Positions 15,826-22,231 of a stretch of DNA of 22,231 nt are shown here, piece by piece; position 1 is the first letter of the stretch, and every line of letters starts with the position of its first letter. The position numbers were made by a program, and so were the translations under genes. This DNA is from an uncultured Clostridia bacterium (GTDB lineage: Bacteria; Bacillota; Clostridia; Christensenellales; Borkfalkiaceae), in NCBI GenBank assembly GCA_934249265.1, contig CAKQKQ010000026.1:1-22231 (forward strand). Reading direction: 5' to 3'. The notes under the pieces were generated by a model, which was not told where the DNA came from, did no database searches, and was given only the letters and a program-made list of their open reading frames with translations.

Positions 15826-16958
15826 CGGCGGATCTGACTTTCGCCCGAAGCGGTATCGCCGTTAAACAGCGGCGAGCCGTTTTCGATAATCGTCGCTCTA
15901 CCGCAGAAGTCATCCATTTTATCCACGGCGGACTGCAAGAAAATCATTTGCGAGTCGCCGCCACTCGGAAGTCCGTGTCCCCATCTGCCCGTTTCACCTT
16001 TTGCGTATTCGTCGCGGACGGCTTGTTCCTGTCCGTCCTTTGCGTCTTTTCCCGACCACGGCGTGCCGAACGGCGGGTTTTCGATAACGAAACGCATTTT
16101 TGTATCGGCAAAGCAGTCGGTTTTGAACGTATCGACGTGACGGAAATTATCCGAGTCTTGATTTTTAATGAGCATTTCGGCAAGCCCTACCGCGTAAGAC
16201 TGCCCCATAAATTCCTGTCCGAACAGTTTAACTTCCGCTGTGGGATTATAGTGTTTTATGTAGGTATACGCCGTGGAAAGCATACCGCCCGTTCCGCAGG
16301 CTTGGTCGAGAACGGTGATAACCTTGTGGCTGTCGAAAATATCGTCGCAACCTTCCGCCATTAAAATTTCTACAAGCAGTTTAATAATATCCCTACCCGT
16401 GTAAAATTGTCCGGCGTCAACGTTCTGATAAAATCTGCCGATTAAGTTTTCAAAAATATAACCCATCTTGATACTGTCGTAAGTTTTTATCGACAAATCA
16501 AGCACGGAAAACGCTTCGACAACTGAATACAGACAGCCGTCCTTTTCCATTTTATCGATATGCTTGTCCATTTCAAGTTCGGCAAAAATGTCCTTTACGT
16601 TAGCCGAAAAGCCGCTGATATAATTCTTGAAATTCGCTGCAATATGCTTGGAATCGTTGCAGAGTTCTTTTAAGTCGTACTCGCTCGTGTTGTAAAACGA
16701 AAACCCCGCAATTTTGCAAAGTGCCTTCGGCGGGTAATTCGGGTTTGACTGATAGGCTTTTAACACCGCCTGTTTTGTCGCTTCGAGCGCACACTCAAAA
16801 CGGCGCAGAATCGTCATAGGAATTACAACGTCGCCGTATTTATCGGGCATATACGAACCGCGCAACTTATTGGCAATGCTCCATATAAAATTCGCTTCCT
16901 GCGTGATGTCTATCGGGTTATCGTCCCATATTGTATCGAGTATCTTGTTTTCGCTCAT
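15690..16958 (-). CDS. hsdM: Type I restriction enzyme, M (methylase) subunit, frameshifted
   Basis: The N-terminal helical domain (ITQEANFIWSIANKLRGSYM) is followed by the N6-adenine methyltransferase core: motif I VLDQACGTGGML (217-228) and motif IV ENPPFG (293-298), then RATIIENGSPLF and LLESDLIEAIIALP (381-393). HsdM methylates adenine with S-adenosylmethionine and forms the M2S core. At residue 393 the expected TDLFYNTGIQ is lost from this frame, which continues in an arginine-rich, unrelated tail to 15690. One base appears to be missing in GCGTTGCC-ACCGAC (complement of 15775-15788), where a CCN codon is expected. AGGAG precedes the ATG by 9 nt, and the gene follows the ASCH gene by 44 nt. 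This is either a true mutation or a sequencing error; if true, the RM system is probably inactive. Confidence 0.88.
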   Translation of the reverse strand: MSENKILDTIWDDNPIDITQEANFIWSIANKLRGSYMPDKYGDVVIPMTILRRFECALEATKQAVLKAYQSNPNYPPKALCKIAGFSFYNTSEYDLKELCNDSKHIAANFKNYISGFSANVKDIFAELEMDKHIDKMEKDGCLYSVVEAFSVLDLSIKTYDSIKMGYIFENLIGRFYQNVDAGQFYTGRDIIKLLVEILMAEGCDDIFDSHKVITVLDQACGTGGMLSTAYTYIKHYNPTAEVKLFGQEFMGQSYAVGLAEMLIKNQDSDNFRHVDTFKTDCFADTKMRFVIENPPFGTPWSGKDAKDGQEQAVRDEYAKGETGRWGHGLPSGGDSQMIFLQSAVDKMDDFCGRATIIENGSPLFNGDTASGESQIRRWLLESDLIEAIIALPPTCFTIRVFRPTFGFSRKTRRKNAKARYN

Positions 16959-17002
16959 TTGTAAAATTCTCCTGATGATTTGTCTGCTTTAAATTGATGT
17001 TT

Positions 17003-17374
17003 TTAAATATAAACGAACGATTGCGGTGCGGCTTTAATGCCGTAATCCAATAAAGTTTTTGGCTCATCATAAACTTTAATTTCGCCTAATTTATAAGCGT
17101 AAGCAATTTCTTTTCCCTCAAAATACTTATCGAAGAATTCTTTGCTAATGCCGGATTCTTCCTTTGTAAGTTTCCACAATTCTTCAGGCGAATACATTAA
17201 AACGTCTATAATTTCGGCTTCGGCAACAATTCTTTTTACGGGAGTGGTCTCGTAAATGATGATGGAAGAAATATCTTGTTTGGCCGCAATTTTTCTATAT
17301 TCGTATTTCTTGATACCTTTAATAATATTTTGCACATGTTCGGGGTTGATGGATATTAATATTTTCTTTTTCAC
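17003..17374 (-). CDS. Small ASCH/PUA-like domain protein
   Basis: 123 residues from a GTG start (17374-17372), with GGAGGA 6 nt upstream inside the last codons of the previous gene, whose stop is 2 nt away. It has the ASCH (PUA-like) pattern: ILISINPEHVQNIIKGIKKYEYRK, SSIIIYETTPVKRIVAEAEI, then ALAY-like (IAYAYKLGEIKVY) and a terminal APQSFVYI. ASCH domains are a PUA-related fold expected to bind RNA or modified nucleotides. This single-domain form resembles the PUA-like part of COG4933-type predicted regulators, without their HTH. Tight coupling to the 618-residue protein, which itself starts with an ASCH domain, implies a shared role, perhaps as partner or antitoxin; that is inference. Confidence 0.75.
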   Translation of the reverse strand: MKKKILISINPEHVQNIIKGIKKYEYRKIAAKQDISSIIIYETTPVKRIVAEAEIIDVLMYSPEELWKLTKEESGISKEFFDKYFEGKEIAYAYKLGEIKVYDEPKTLLDYGIKAAPQSFVYI

Positions 17375-17376
17375 TT

Positions 17377-19233
17377 TTATTCCTCCATTCCTAATTTATA
17401 AATAGCGTCAAATTGTTCTTTTGTTACCGCCGTAAACGGTCTTGGTCCGGATGTCGCATCCACGACTCTGAGTTCTCTTAACTTTTGTAAGGTAACGGGG
17501 TTTTCAAACGTGGTAAAATCTAATATTTTTACTACTGTCGGGTAACTACTATAAAGAGCGCGGATATTTGGTTCATTAAAAATCGAACGATTTTTGCATA
17601 AACCAACGCATTCTTCCACGTTTTTAGTTGTTACAATTTCTTGCACTATCGCTAATCCTGTTATTACAGAAGAGTAATTTTTATACAATTTATCACTCAT
17701 CCTGTATACAAGTATTAAGTCGCCCGGTTTTGCTTTGATATTAAACGCACCTGTTAAATATATTTTTTCAATAGCATACCTATGCGCCAAATTTTCTTCA
17801 TAAAGATGCATATCCTCATTTTTTAATATCTTATCCGGAAATAAGTCCGTATGATATTCGGCTTTAATTGGAAGGATATAAATATTTGCATTTGCCATTA
17901 CTAAAGGATAATTTAATTTCGGAGATAACTCATTCCTATATTCTTTCATAGTTTTTACAAGAACAAGTTCGTGATTTACATTTTTATATCCGTATCTGGA
18001 GAATCCCCATTGTTCCAATAATGATTTTAGCCGAATCACATCATCTCTTTTATCTTCAAATAATGTGACATATATTTCGTCAACACCATTTTTAGAAGCA
18101 TTATCGAAAATTATTTTTAAAAACCGCTCACCAAGCCTAAAACCGGAAGAATCTATCTTAAATGTTCCGATTTTTAATCTTTTTTTAGAAGATAAAACCG
18201 GTGTTATTTTCAGATAGTCAGGTTCACTTGGCAATTCTATCTTCAAATACAAAAAGCCCTTTAAACCGTCTTTGTCTTCAAAAACATATGCCGGTTCTTT
18301 CCCTTTTTTCTTAAACCATTGATCAAATTTCTGTCCTTCATAATCTTCACGTAGCGAGTCGAAAAAAGTATCATTCAAATCCACATCTTCAAATTTTACT
18401 AATTTTACGGCAAGCATTTTATACTCGATATTCTTTGGGAATTTAGATTCAAACTTTGCCAACAACTCCGAAGACGTCATCACCTTATCCCGCATATACA
18501 ACATCTCTGCTTTTTTAAGCATTAATTTATCATCGGTAAGTAACAACCCTACATTATCGCTATAAACTTCCTTTAATAGCTTATTGTCGATTTGACTATT
18601 AGCATCATCAGAAAATTGTAACAACACTTTTTCCAAAATCTCATCAGAAACAGTAGGAAAGCTTGGTAATTCATTGTAGGAATTTAATTTCAACGCCAGA
18701 TTGTTTCGTATCGTGCTATCTTGATATGTAGAGATTTCCTCCTTACTACTGCTATGAACATAATAAGCAACGTTCTTCTTTTCAAACCAATTAAATAATT
18801 TTACGACCTCGAACGACACATTATTTATACTTTCACGTTTAATTACAATGTTGGTATCTAATAAAACCGTCGCATCACAACAATCGACATAGCAAGGTTC
18901 AATATCAAAAGATATGATGCCATATTTATCAACTTCATCTTTAGGATAAAACCTATAACATTCCTTTAAGGCCTCCTCCAAAGTAGAATATAAATTCTTA
19001 AAATCATTTTGCCAGTTCTTCTCTAAAGCCTCCTTCCAATCTCTGTACGTTGTTATCCTTTTAACAGTCGTCCTAGCATATGATTTTTTATCTGTATTTG
19101 ATATTAAAATGATATTGTCACCAACACGAACAGCTTTCCTGTCCGGAGACGCTAAACGATATTCATGCTTTTTTACACCGTCGCGCACTTCTTTGATATA
19201 TTTATCTCGTATTTTCATGTAATAAGTTTTCAT
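17377..19233 (-). CDS. ASCH-PIN-GNAT-PUA-like multidomain protein
   Basis: 618 residues with four parts. Residues 1-115 are ASCH-like (YYMKIRDKYIKEVRDGVKKH, then VGDNIILISN). Residues 118-260 are a PIN-type nuclease: ATVLLDTNIV with Asp126, an acidic SSSKEEIS with Glu165/166, and GLLLTDDKLMLKKAE with Asp234/235, consistent with a full acidic set. Residues 280-430 are a GNAT acetyltransferase (FLYLKIELP, KIGTFKIDSSGFRLGERFLK, LLEQWGFSRYGYK). Residues 440-618 are a second PUA/EVE-like domain (YILPIKAEYHTDLFPD, KPGDLILVYR, ITGLAIVQEIV). PIN domains mostly cut RNA and GNATs acetylate amines, including aminoacyl-tRNA in toxins. The combination suggests an RNA-directed toxin or defense effector, but this is untested. 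GGGGGA lies 7 nt before the ATG. The XRE gene ends 43 nt upstream. Confidence 0.8.
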   Translation of the reverse strand: MKTYYMKIRDKYIKEVRDGVKKHEYRLASPDRKAVRVGDNIILISNTDKKSYARTTVKRITTYRDWKEALEKNWQNDFKNLYSTLEEALKECYRFYPKDEVDKYGIISFDIEPCYVDCCDATVLLDTNIVIKRESINNVSFEVVKLFNWFEKKNVAYYVHSSSKEEISTYQDSTIRNNLALKLNSYNELPSFPTVSDEILEKVLLQFSDDANSQIDNKLLKEVYSDNVGLLLTDDKLMLKKAEMLYMRDKVMTSSELLAKFESKFPKNIEYKMLAVKLVKFEDVDLNDTFFDSLREDYEGQKFDQWFKKKGKEPAYVFEDKDGLKGFLYLKIELPSEPDYLKITPVLSSKKRLKIGTFKIDSSGFRLGERFLKIIFDNASKNGVDEIYVTLFEDKRDDVIRLKSLLEQWGFSRYGYKNVNHELVLVKTMKEYRNELSPKLNYPLVMANANIYILPIKAEYHTDLFPDKILKNEDMHLYEENLAHRYAIEKIYLTGAFNIKAKPGDLILVYRMSDKLYKNYSSVITGLAIVQEIVTTKNVEECVGLCKNRSIFNEPNIRALYSSYPTVVKILDFTTFENPVTLQKLRELRVVDATSGPRPFTAVTKEQFDAIYKLGMEE

Positions 19234-19276
19234 TTTAATTCCCCCTTCTCTACTTTACTTAGCAATCGCACTAGAT

Positions 19277-19684
19277 TTATTTGCATGGAGTGTTGCCAAA
19301 TGATTTAAATAATTTTTCTACCAAGTTTAACTGCTCTGTCGTTAACACCGTATCGCCTATACTTTTTAATCTTTCTCCTAACTCATAATTATTCAAAATA
19401 ACTTGACAGACCTCCGGGGTTGGAACTTTTCGCACCAGACAAAAGAGTCTATCCATTTCGTTTTTTTCTTTTTCCTCGGGTTTTAATTCTTTCAATATTT
19501 TCTCATATACTTCTGCCGTCGGCGCATTTATTCCTTTTTCGATATAAGTCATATTAGAAGGAGACAAGCCAATATTTTCAGCAAATTTGCGCAAAGAGAG
19601 TCCTTTTTTGACACGCGATTTAGAAATCAACTTGCCCAAAGCATCTTTTTCCTTGCTTTGCCTGTTAAAGTTTTTCTTTGCCAT
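19277..19684 (-). CDS. XRE-family regulator, first gene of the long operon
   Basis: 135 residues. The helix-turn-helix covers residues about 17-68: LGKLISKSRVKKGLSLRKFA, ENIGLSPSNMTYIEKGINAP, TAEVYEKILKEL. The remaining 65 residues are helical and unrecognised (EMDRLFCLVRKVPTPEVCQV and on), probably for dimerisation or partner contact. AAGGAGGT lies 5 nt before the ATG. A near-perfect promoter with two copies of a 9-bp direct repeat and two tandem 7-mers lies just upstream, a good target for autorepression. It precedes the ASCH-PIN-GNAT gene by 43 nt, the usual antitoxin/regulator position. It may control the whole downstream run including the restriction genes. Confidence 0.85.
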   Translation of the reverse strand: MAKKNFNRQSKEKDALGKLISKSRVKKGLSLRKFAENIGLSPSNMTYIEKGINAPTAEVYEKILKELKPEEKEKNEMDRLFCLVRKVPTPEVCQVILNNYELGERLKSIGDTVLTTEQLNLVEKLFKSFGNTPCK

Positions 19685-19702
19685 ATAAGACCTCCTTGTT
19701 TT

Positions 19703-19738
19703 GTTCTATGTTCTATAACACATAATAATTATAACACA
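19703..19738 (-). promoter_or_regulatory. Operator-like direct repeats at the XRE promoter
   Basis: TATAACACA occurs at 19714-19722 and 19730-19738 (16 bp apart, one overlapping the -10 box and one at the start point). GTTCTAT occurs twice in tandem at 19703-19709 and 19710-19716. The arrangement fits binding of the XRE dimer for autorepression; this is inference. Confidence 0.5.
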
Positions 19739-19756
19739 AAATGAAAATATAGTCAA
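19728..19756 (-). promoter_or_regulatory. Promoter of the XRE-to-hsdR operon
   Basis: Minus strand TTGACT (19756-19751), 17-bp spacer, perfect TATAAT (19733-19728). The predicted start is near 19721, with a UTR of about 37 nt. Confidence 0.8.
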
Positions 19757-20069
19757 CCATTACTTCGTATAATTGCCAAAGATTTTATAGTAAATAAACT
19801 ATATTTCCCTTAAATTCTTCTATTATAAGCAAAATGAGTAAAGGCATTAGATTTCACAATGCCTTTTTACCTGTAATTTTACAAACTTGCTGTTTGATTG
19901 CTTTCTCTATGTTTACTCGTCATCAGTGATGAAACTTTAGAAGCGAGAAATCAATATTAATAATAAAACTTGTGAATTTTCAAACATAAATTTTAACTTG
20001 ATACAAATCGTTTAAGATGTGTATATTCTTTTCCTAACACAGATTTCAGTACAAATAAATATTTGCCAC
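19757..20069. other. Intergenic region at the right of the operon
   Basis: No coding frame with a ribosome site is visible. It holds a terminator-like hairpin (19840-19868) and a 13-bp palindrome, TCATCA-G-TGATGA (19920-19932). Confidence 0.5.
19840..19868 (+). terminator. Orphan intrinsic terminator
   Basis: AAAGGCATT (19840-19848) pairs perfectly with AATGCCTTT (19858-19866) around a 9-nt loop, followed by more T. No plus-strand gene lies upstream in the island, so it may end an unseen small RNA or be a relic. Confidence 0.55.
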
Positions 20070-20122
20070 CCAAGGCAACCAACAGCAGTTGGGTAGTGGC
20101 ACTACCCAACTGATTGCTTTGG
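20070..20122. repeat. Nested long hairpin
   Basis: Inner stem CAGTTGGGTAGT (20086-20097) and ACTACCCAACTG (20101-20112): 12 perfect pairs with loop GGC. Outer stem CCAAGGCAA (20070-20078) and TTGCTTTGG (20114-20122): 9 pairs with one G-T. No T-run follows, so it is not itself a terminator. It directly precedes the terminator at 20128. Confidence 0.65.
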
Positions 20123-20127
20123 CAGAA

Positions 20128-20158
20128 AATAAAAGTCGGTTGCGAGCCGACTTTTATT
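20128..20158. terminator. Intrinsic terminator
   Basis: AATAAAAGTCGG (20128-20139) pairs perfectly with CCGACTTTTATT (20147-20158), loop TTGCGAG. It is symmetric, so it can work on either strand. Confidence 0.65.
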
Positions 20159-20170
20159 ACAATTATAATT

Positions 20171-20210
20171 CATTACGAAAAACTGTAACATGTTGCAATT
20201 TTTCGTAATG
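20171..20210. repeat. Inverted repeat with palindromic loop
   Basis: CATTACGAAAAA (20171-20182) pairs perfectly with TTTTTCGTAATG (20199-20210). The 16-nt loop contains the palindrome AACATGTT. It could be a protein-binding site, an RNA structure or a small element end. Confidence 0.55.
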
Positions 20211-20311
20211 CGTATTAAAATTTCTGCTGTTTACTTTAATTTTTCTTTTACTACAACAAAGCAATATTGCTTGCCGATCAGCAGTTCTATCGGACTTACA
20301 GCTGTGCCGCC

Positions 20312-20350
20312 AACCAAAAAAAGTAGACTTGATGTCTACTTTTTTTGGTT
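20312..20350. terminator. Strong symmetric terminator hairpin
   Basis: 17 perfect pairs (20312-20328 with 20334-20350) with loop TTGAT; a seven-A run faces a seven-T run inside the stem. No gene with a ribosome site runs into it from either side. Confidence 0.6.
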
Positions 20351-20514
20351 TCCAGAATATTTCGGTGGGATTCGTAAGAAACGCAGAGACGGAATAGCGA
20401 TTGTTCGTAATAAAGCGCAATCGCGTCAGAGAGCGACACGCTTATATAGTCAATCACCCGCCAAAGTGCCATTTTGTGGTGTGTTATATTTTTTTGTATA
20501 CTTAGAATAATTTA

Positions 20515-20543
20515 TTGATTATTATATTAAAATATGCTATAAT
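20515..20543 (+). promoter_or_regulatory. Promoter of the MATE gene
   Basis: TTGATT (20515-20520), 17-bp spacer, perfect TATAAT (20538-20543) with extended TGC before it. The predicted start near 20550 is only about 10 nt before a terminator hairpin. Confidence 0.7.
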
Positions 20544-20559
20544 ATCATCAACGGTTTGA

Positions 20560-20606
20560 AACGCACCCGTACACAAAGGCTATTTGTGTACGGGTGCGTT
20601 TTTTTT
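20560..20606 (+). terminator. Leader terminator (attenuator) ahead of the MATE gene
   Basis: 18 perfect pairs (20560-20577 with 20583-20600), loop GGCTA, then six further T. It lies between the promoter and the ribosome site at 20621-20626, so most transcripts should stop before the gene unless it is read through. No competing antiterminator stem is evident to me. Confidence 0.75.
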
Positions 20607-20633
20607 GTTTTTATCAAAAAAAGGAGTAAAAAT

Positions 20634-21947
20634 ATGAAAAACAAAGCACTATTCAAAGACTTTACAAAATATGTATCTCTCAGCGTTTTGGGACAAATCG
20701 CATTGTCTTGCTACACGCTTGCGGATACGTTTTTTGTATCGGCAAAATTAGGTTCAAACGGGCTGACTGCGCTCAATCTCGCTTTTCCAATATTTTGTAT
20801 TTTGAACGGAACGGGATTGATGATAGGAATGGGCGGTGGAACTAAATACTCCATTTATCGAAGCCGCGAAGAATGCGACAAAGCCAACCTCGTATTTACA
20901 AATGCACTATACATAGCCGCTATATTTGCCTGCGTTTTTGTTTTAGCGGGCGTATTCCTTTCAAGTTATATAGTAAAATTTCTGGGTGCAGACGAAACGG
21001 TGTTTAAAATGACAAATACTTACGCACAGGTAATGCTTTTGTTTACCCCTGCTTTTTTGCTTAATAATATATTGCAATGTTTCGTAAGAAATGACGGCAA
21101 GCCGTCGCTTTCTATGGCTGCAATGATTACGGGAAGTTTGTCTAATGTTTTGCTTGACTACATATTCATTTTTCCTCTCGATATGGGGATATTCGGCGCG
21201 ATTTTGGCGACGGGTTTGGCACCTGTAATAAGCATTTGTGTTATATCTCCGTATTTGATAAAGCGAAAAAACAAGTTTCATTTCGTAAAATCAAAATTGA
21301 GTTGGATATTCGTAAAAGAAATCCTGTCAAGCGGCTTTTCACCGTTTCTCACCGAAGCGACATCGGGTGTCGTTATGTTTTTGTTTAATTTTATTATTCT
21401 ACGCTTAACGGGAAACATCGGAGTGGCGGCTTTCGGGGTGATAACGGTTATATCGCTCGTCGTAATCGCTATGTATACGGGCTTATCGCAAGGTGCGCAA
21501 CCCGTTATGAGCAGCAACCACGGAACAAAAAATTCCGAGAACGTGAAAACAGTTCTGAAATACAGTCTGATAACAATGCTTATTTTGTCGGGTATAATTT
21601 ATACCGTCGTTTTTTTTGGTGCGTCCGATTTAACGTCGATATTCAACAGCGAGAAAAACCAAACGTTACAATCGCTTGCCGAAACGGGATTGAAACTATA
21701 CTTTATCGCCTGTCCGTTTATAGGTTTCAATATCGTGCTTGCAACCTATTTCATCTCTACAGAAAAAACATTATACGCACAAACAATCTCTCTTTCACGC
21801 GGATTTATAGTGTTAATTCCTATGACGTTCCTGTTATCCTCTCTATTCAATATGACGGGTGTATGGTGCGCATATCCGACAGCGGAGTGTATCGTTGCAA
21901 TAATTGGTTTTATTCTGTATATAATAAATGAACGCCTTAAAAACTGA
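20634..21947 (+). CDS. MATE family multidrug efflux transporter
   Basis: 437 residues from ATG 20634-20636, with AAGGAG 7 nt upstream. A longer frame from TTG 20556 is rejected because it would start inside the terminator hairpin. About 12 membrane helices are visible in two halves. The MATE pattern appears in each half: SLSVLGQIALSCYTLADTFF, VSAKLGSNGLTALNLAFPI and GMGGGTKYSI in the first; SGFSPFLTEATSGVVMFLFN and GLSQGAQPVMSSNHG in the second. The size and sequence fit the MepA/NorM-like group of drug/Na+ or drug/H+ antiporters; substrates are unknown. It is a single gene with its own promoter and leader terminator and a symmetric terminator about 100 nt downstream. It may lie on the island or on the flanking chromosome. 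Confidence 0.9.
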   Translation: MKNKALFKDFTKYVSLSVLGQIALSCYTLADTFFVSAKLGSNGLTALNLAFPIFCILNGTGLMIGMGGGTKYSIYRSREECDKANLVFTNALYIAAIFACVFVLAGVFLSSYIVKFLGADETVFKMTNTYAQVMLLFTPAFLLNNILQCFVRNDGKPSLSMAAMITGSLSNVLLDYIFIFPLDMGIFGAILATGLAPVISICVISPYLIKRKNKFHFVKSKLSWIFVKEILSSGFSPFLTEATSGVVMFLFNFIILRLTGNIGVAAFGVITVISLVVIAMYTGLSQGAQPVMSSNHGTKNSENVKTVLKYSLITMLILSGIIYTVVFFGASDLTSIFNSEKNQTLQSLAETGLKLYFIACPFIGFNIVLATYFISTEKTLYAQTISLSRGFIVLIPMTFLLSSLFNMTGVWCAYPTAECIVAIIGFILYIINERLKN

Positions 21948-22049
21948 CAGAATAAAACATAAATTCAATTCCATTATGTACTTTCATTATGGTTATGTTA
22001 CATAACGTCAAATACATAACTATTCGATTTTCGTTACTAATGCTCCGCC

Positions 22050-22088
22050 AAATAAAAAAACCGACCTAAAAAGTCGGTTTTTTTATTT
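22050..22088. terminator. Bidirectional terminator
   Basis: 16 perfect pairs (22050-22065 with 22073-22088), loop CTAAAAA, with seven-A and seven-T runs. It serves the MATE gene (end 21947) and probably the minus-strand gene ending at 22149. Confidence 0.8.
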
Positions 22089-22148
22089 ACAATTGATATT
22101 AACAAGCAAATACACATTGATATCCGCTCTCGATATTTTGCACAAATT

Positions 22149-22231
22149 TTAAAAATATAAATGCTCTTTTTGTTTTGCGTTGAATATATATTTAAACGCC
22201 CCATACAAAAGCACTGCGCTTGCAACCGCCC
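22149..22231 (-). CDS. C-terminal end of a minus-strand gene entering from the right
   Basis: A frame open from the window edge gives 26 residues, with AVASAVLLYGAFKYIF, a hydrophobic helix, then a Lys-rich tail (NAKQKEHLYF) and stop at 22151-22149. This looks like the end of a membrane protein, and a bidirectional terminator lies 60 nt downstream. The fragment is too short to identify. Confidence 0.4.
   Translation of the reverse strand, partial: AVASAVLLYGAFKYIFNAKQKEHLYF

Noticed and set aside
19763..19868. Small RNA gene ending at the orphan terminator
   Set aside because: A TATAAT-like box lies at 19768-19773, but there is no -35 match at 16-18 bp, so there is not enough to call a gene.
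20452..20466. Right attachment site resembling the tRNA-Ser 3' end (CCGCCAA followed by AGTG)
   Set aside because: Only about ten bases agree, with one inserted base and no match to the rest of the T-arm, so chance is likely.
20163..20510. Overlapping ORFs on both strands (20190-20510 plus, 20163-20420 minus)
   Set aside because: They read through hairpins and terminators and have no ribosome site or recognisable domain. The plus-strand C-terminal part could be a relic of a mobile-element gene, but I cannot support it.
20556..20633. Longer start of the MATE gene at TTG 20556
   Set aside because: It would begin inside an 18-bp terminator hairpin, add a Lys/Arg/Phe-rich stretch not typical of MATE proteins, and ignore the AAGGAG ahead of ATG 20634.
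22037..22225. Minus-strand 62-residue ORF
   Set aside because: It translates through the terminator at 22050-22088 and has no ribosome site. The neighbouring frame ending at 22149 looks more like a real C-terminus.

Overview
The window looks like a chromosome segment of an anaerobic, gut-type Clostridia member of the Bacillota. The grounds are near-consensus sigma-A promoters (TTGAnn, 17 bp, TATAAT-like), strong GGAGG ribosome sites, CCA-encoding tRNA genes, a secreted protein with Ig-like/MBG and CxxC repeats, an L-2-amino-thiazoline-4-carboxylate hydrolase family protein and a MATE exporter. The genus cannot be told from the sequence alone.

Left flank (1-5013), probably core chromosome: the 5' part of a large secreted or lipid-anchored protein (minus strand); a divergent ArsR-type regulator that seems to be transcribed without a leader; an ATC-hydrolase family protein; and a divergent pair of tRNA genes, Thr(CGT) on minus and Ser(CGA) on plus.

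Positions 4965-19756 form a defense-rich genomic island starting at the 3' end of tRNA-Ser(CGA). A serine recombinase is encoded antisense into that tRNA and has lost about 100 residues in the middle. It heads a small operon with a ribbon-helix-helix-like protein and a promoter overlapped by an inverted repeat. Next comes a degenerate repeat region, then a minus-strand run of genes from 19684 down to 7648 with gaps of at most 66 nt. In transcription order these are: an XRE regulator; a 618-residue ASCH-PIN-GNAT-PUA-like fusion; a small ASCH protein; hsdM (frameshifted); an unknown helical protein; an AbiJ-like protein; hsdS; a tail-anchored coiled-coil protein; a five-helix membrane protein; and hsdR. 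One strong promoter with repeated operator-like motifs sits ahead of the XRE gene, so the run may be a single 12-kb transcript. The hsd genes are visibly richer in GC than the genes nested between them, which suggests a mosaic.

Right flank (19757-22231): about 880 bp without a convincing gene but with five strong hairpins, then a MATE family exporter whose promoter is followed at once by a perfect intrinsic terminator (a likely attenuator), and the last codons of a minus-strand gene entering from the right. No right-hand attachment-site copy of the tRNA-Ser 3' end was found by eye, so the right edge of the island is not fixed.

The best candidates for something undescribed are the XRE / ASCH-PIN-GNAT-PUA / ASCH module and the two unknown gene pairs nested inside the type I restriction-modification operon.
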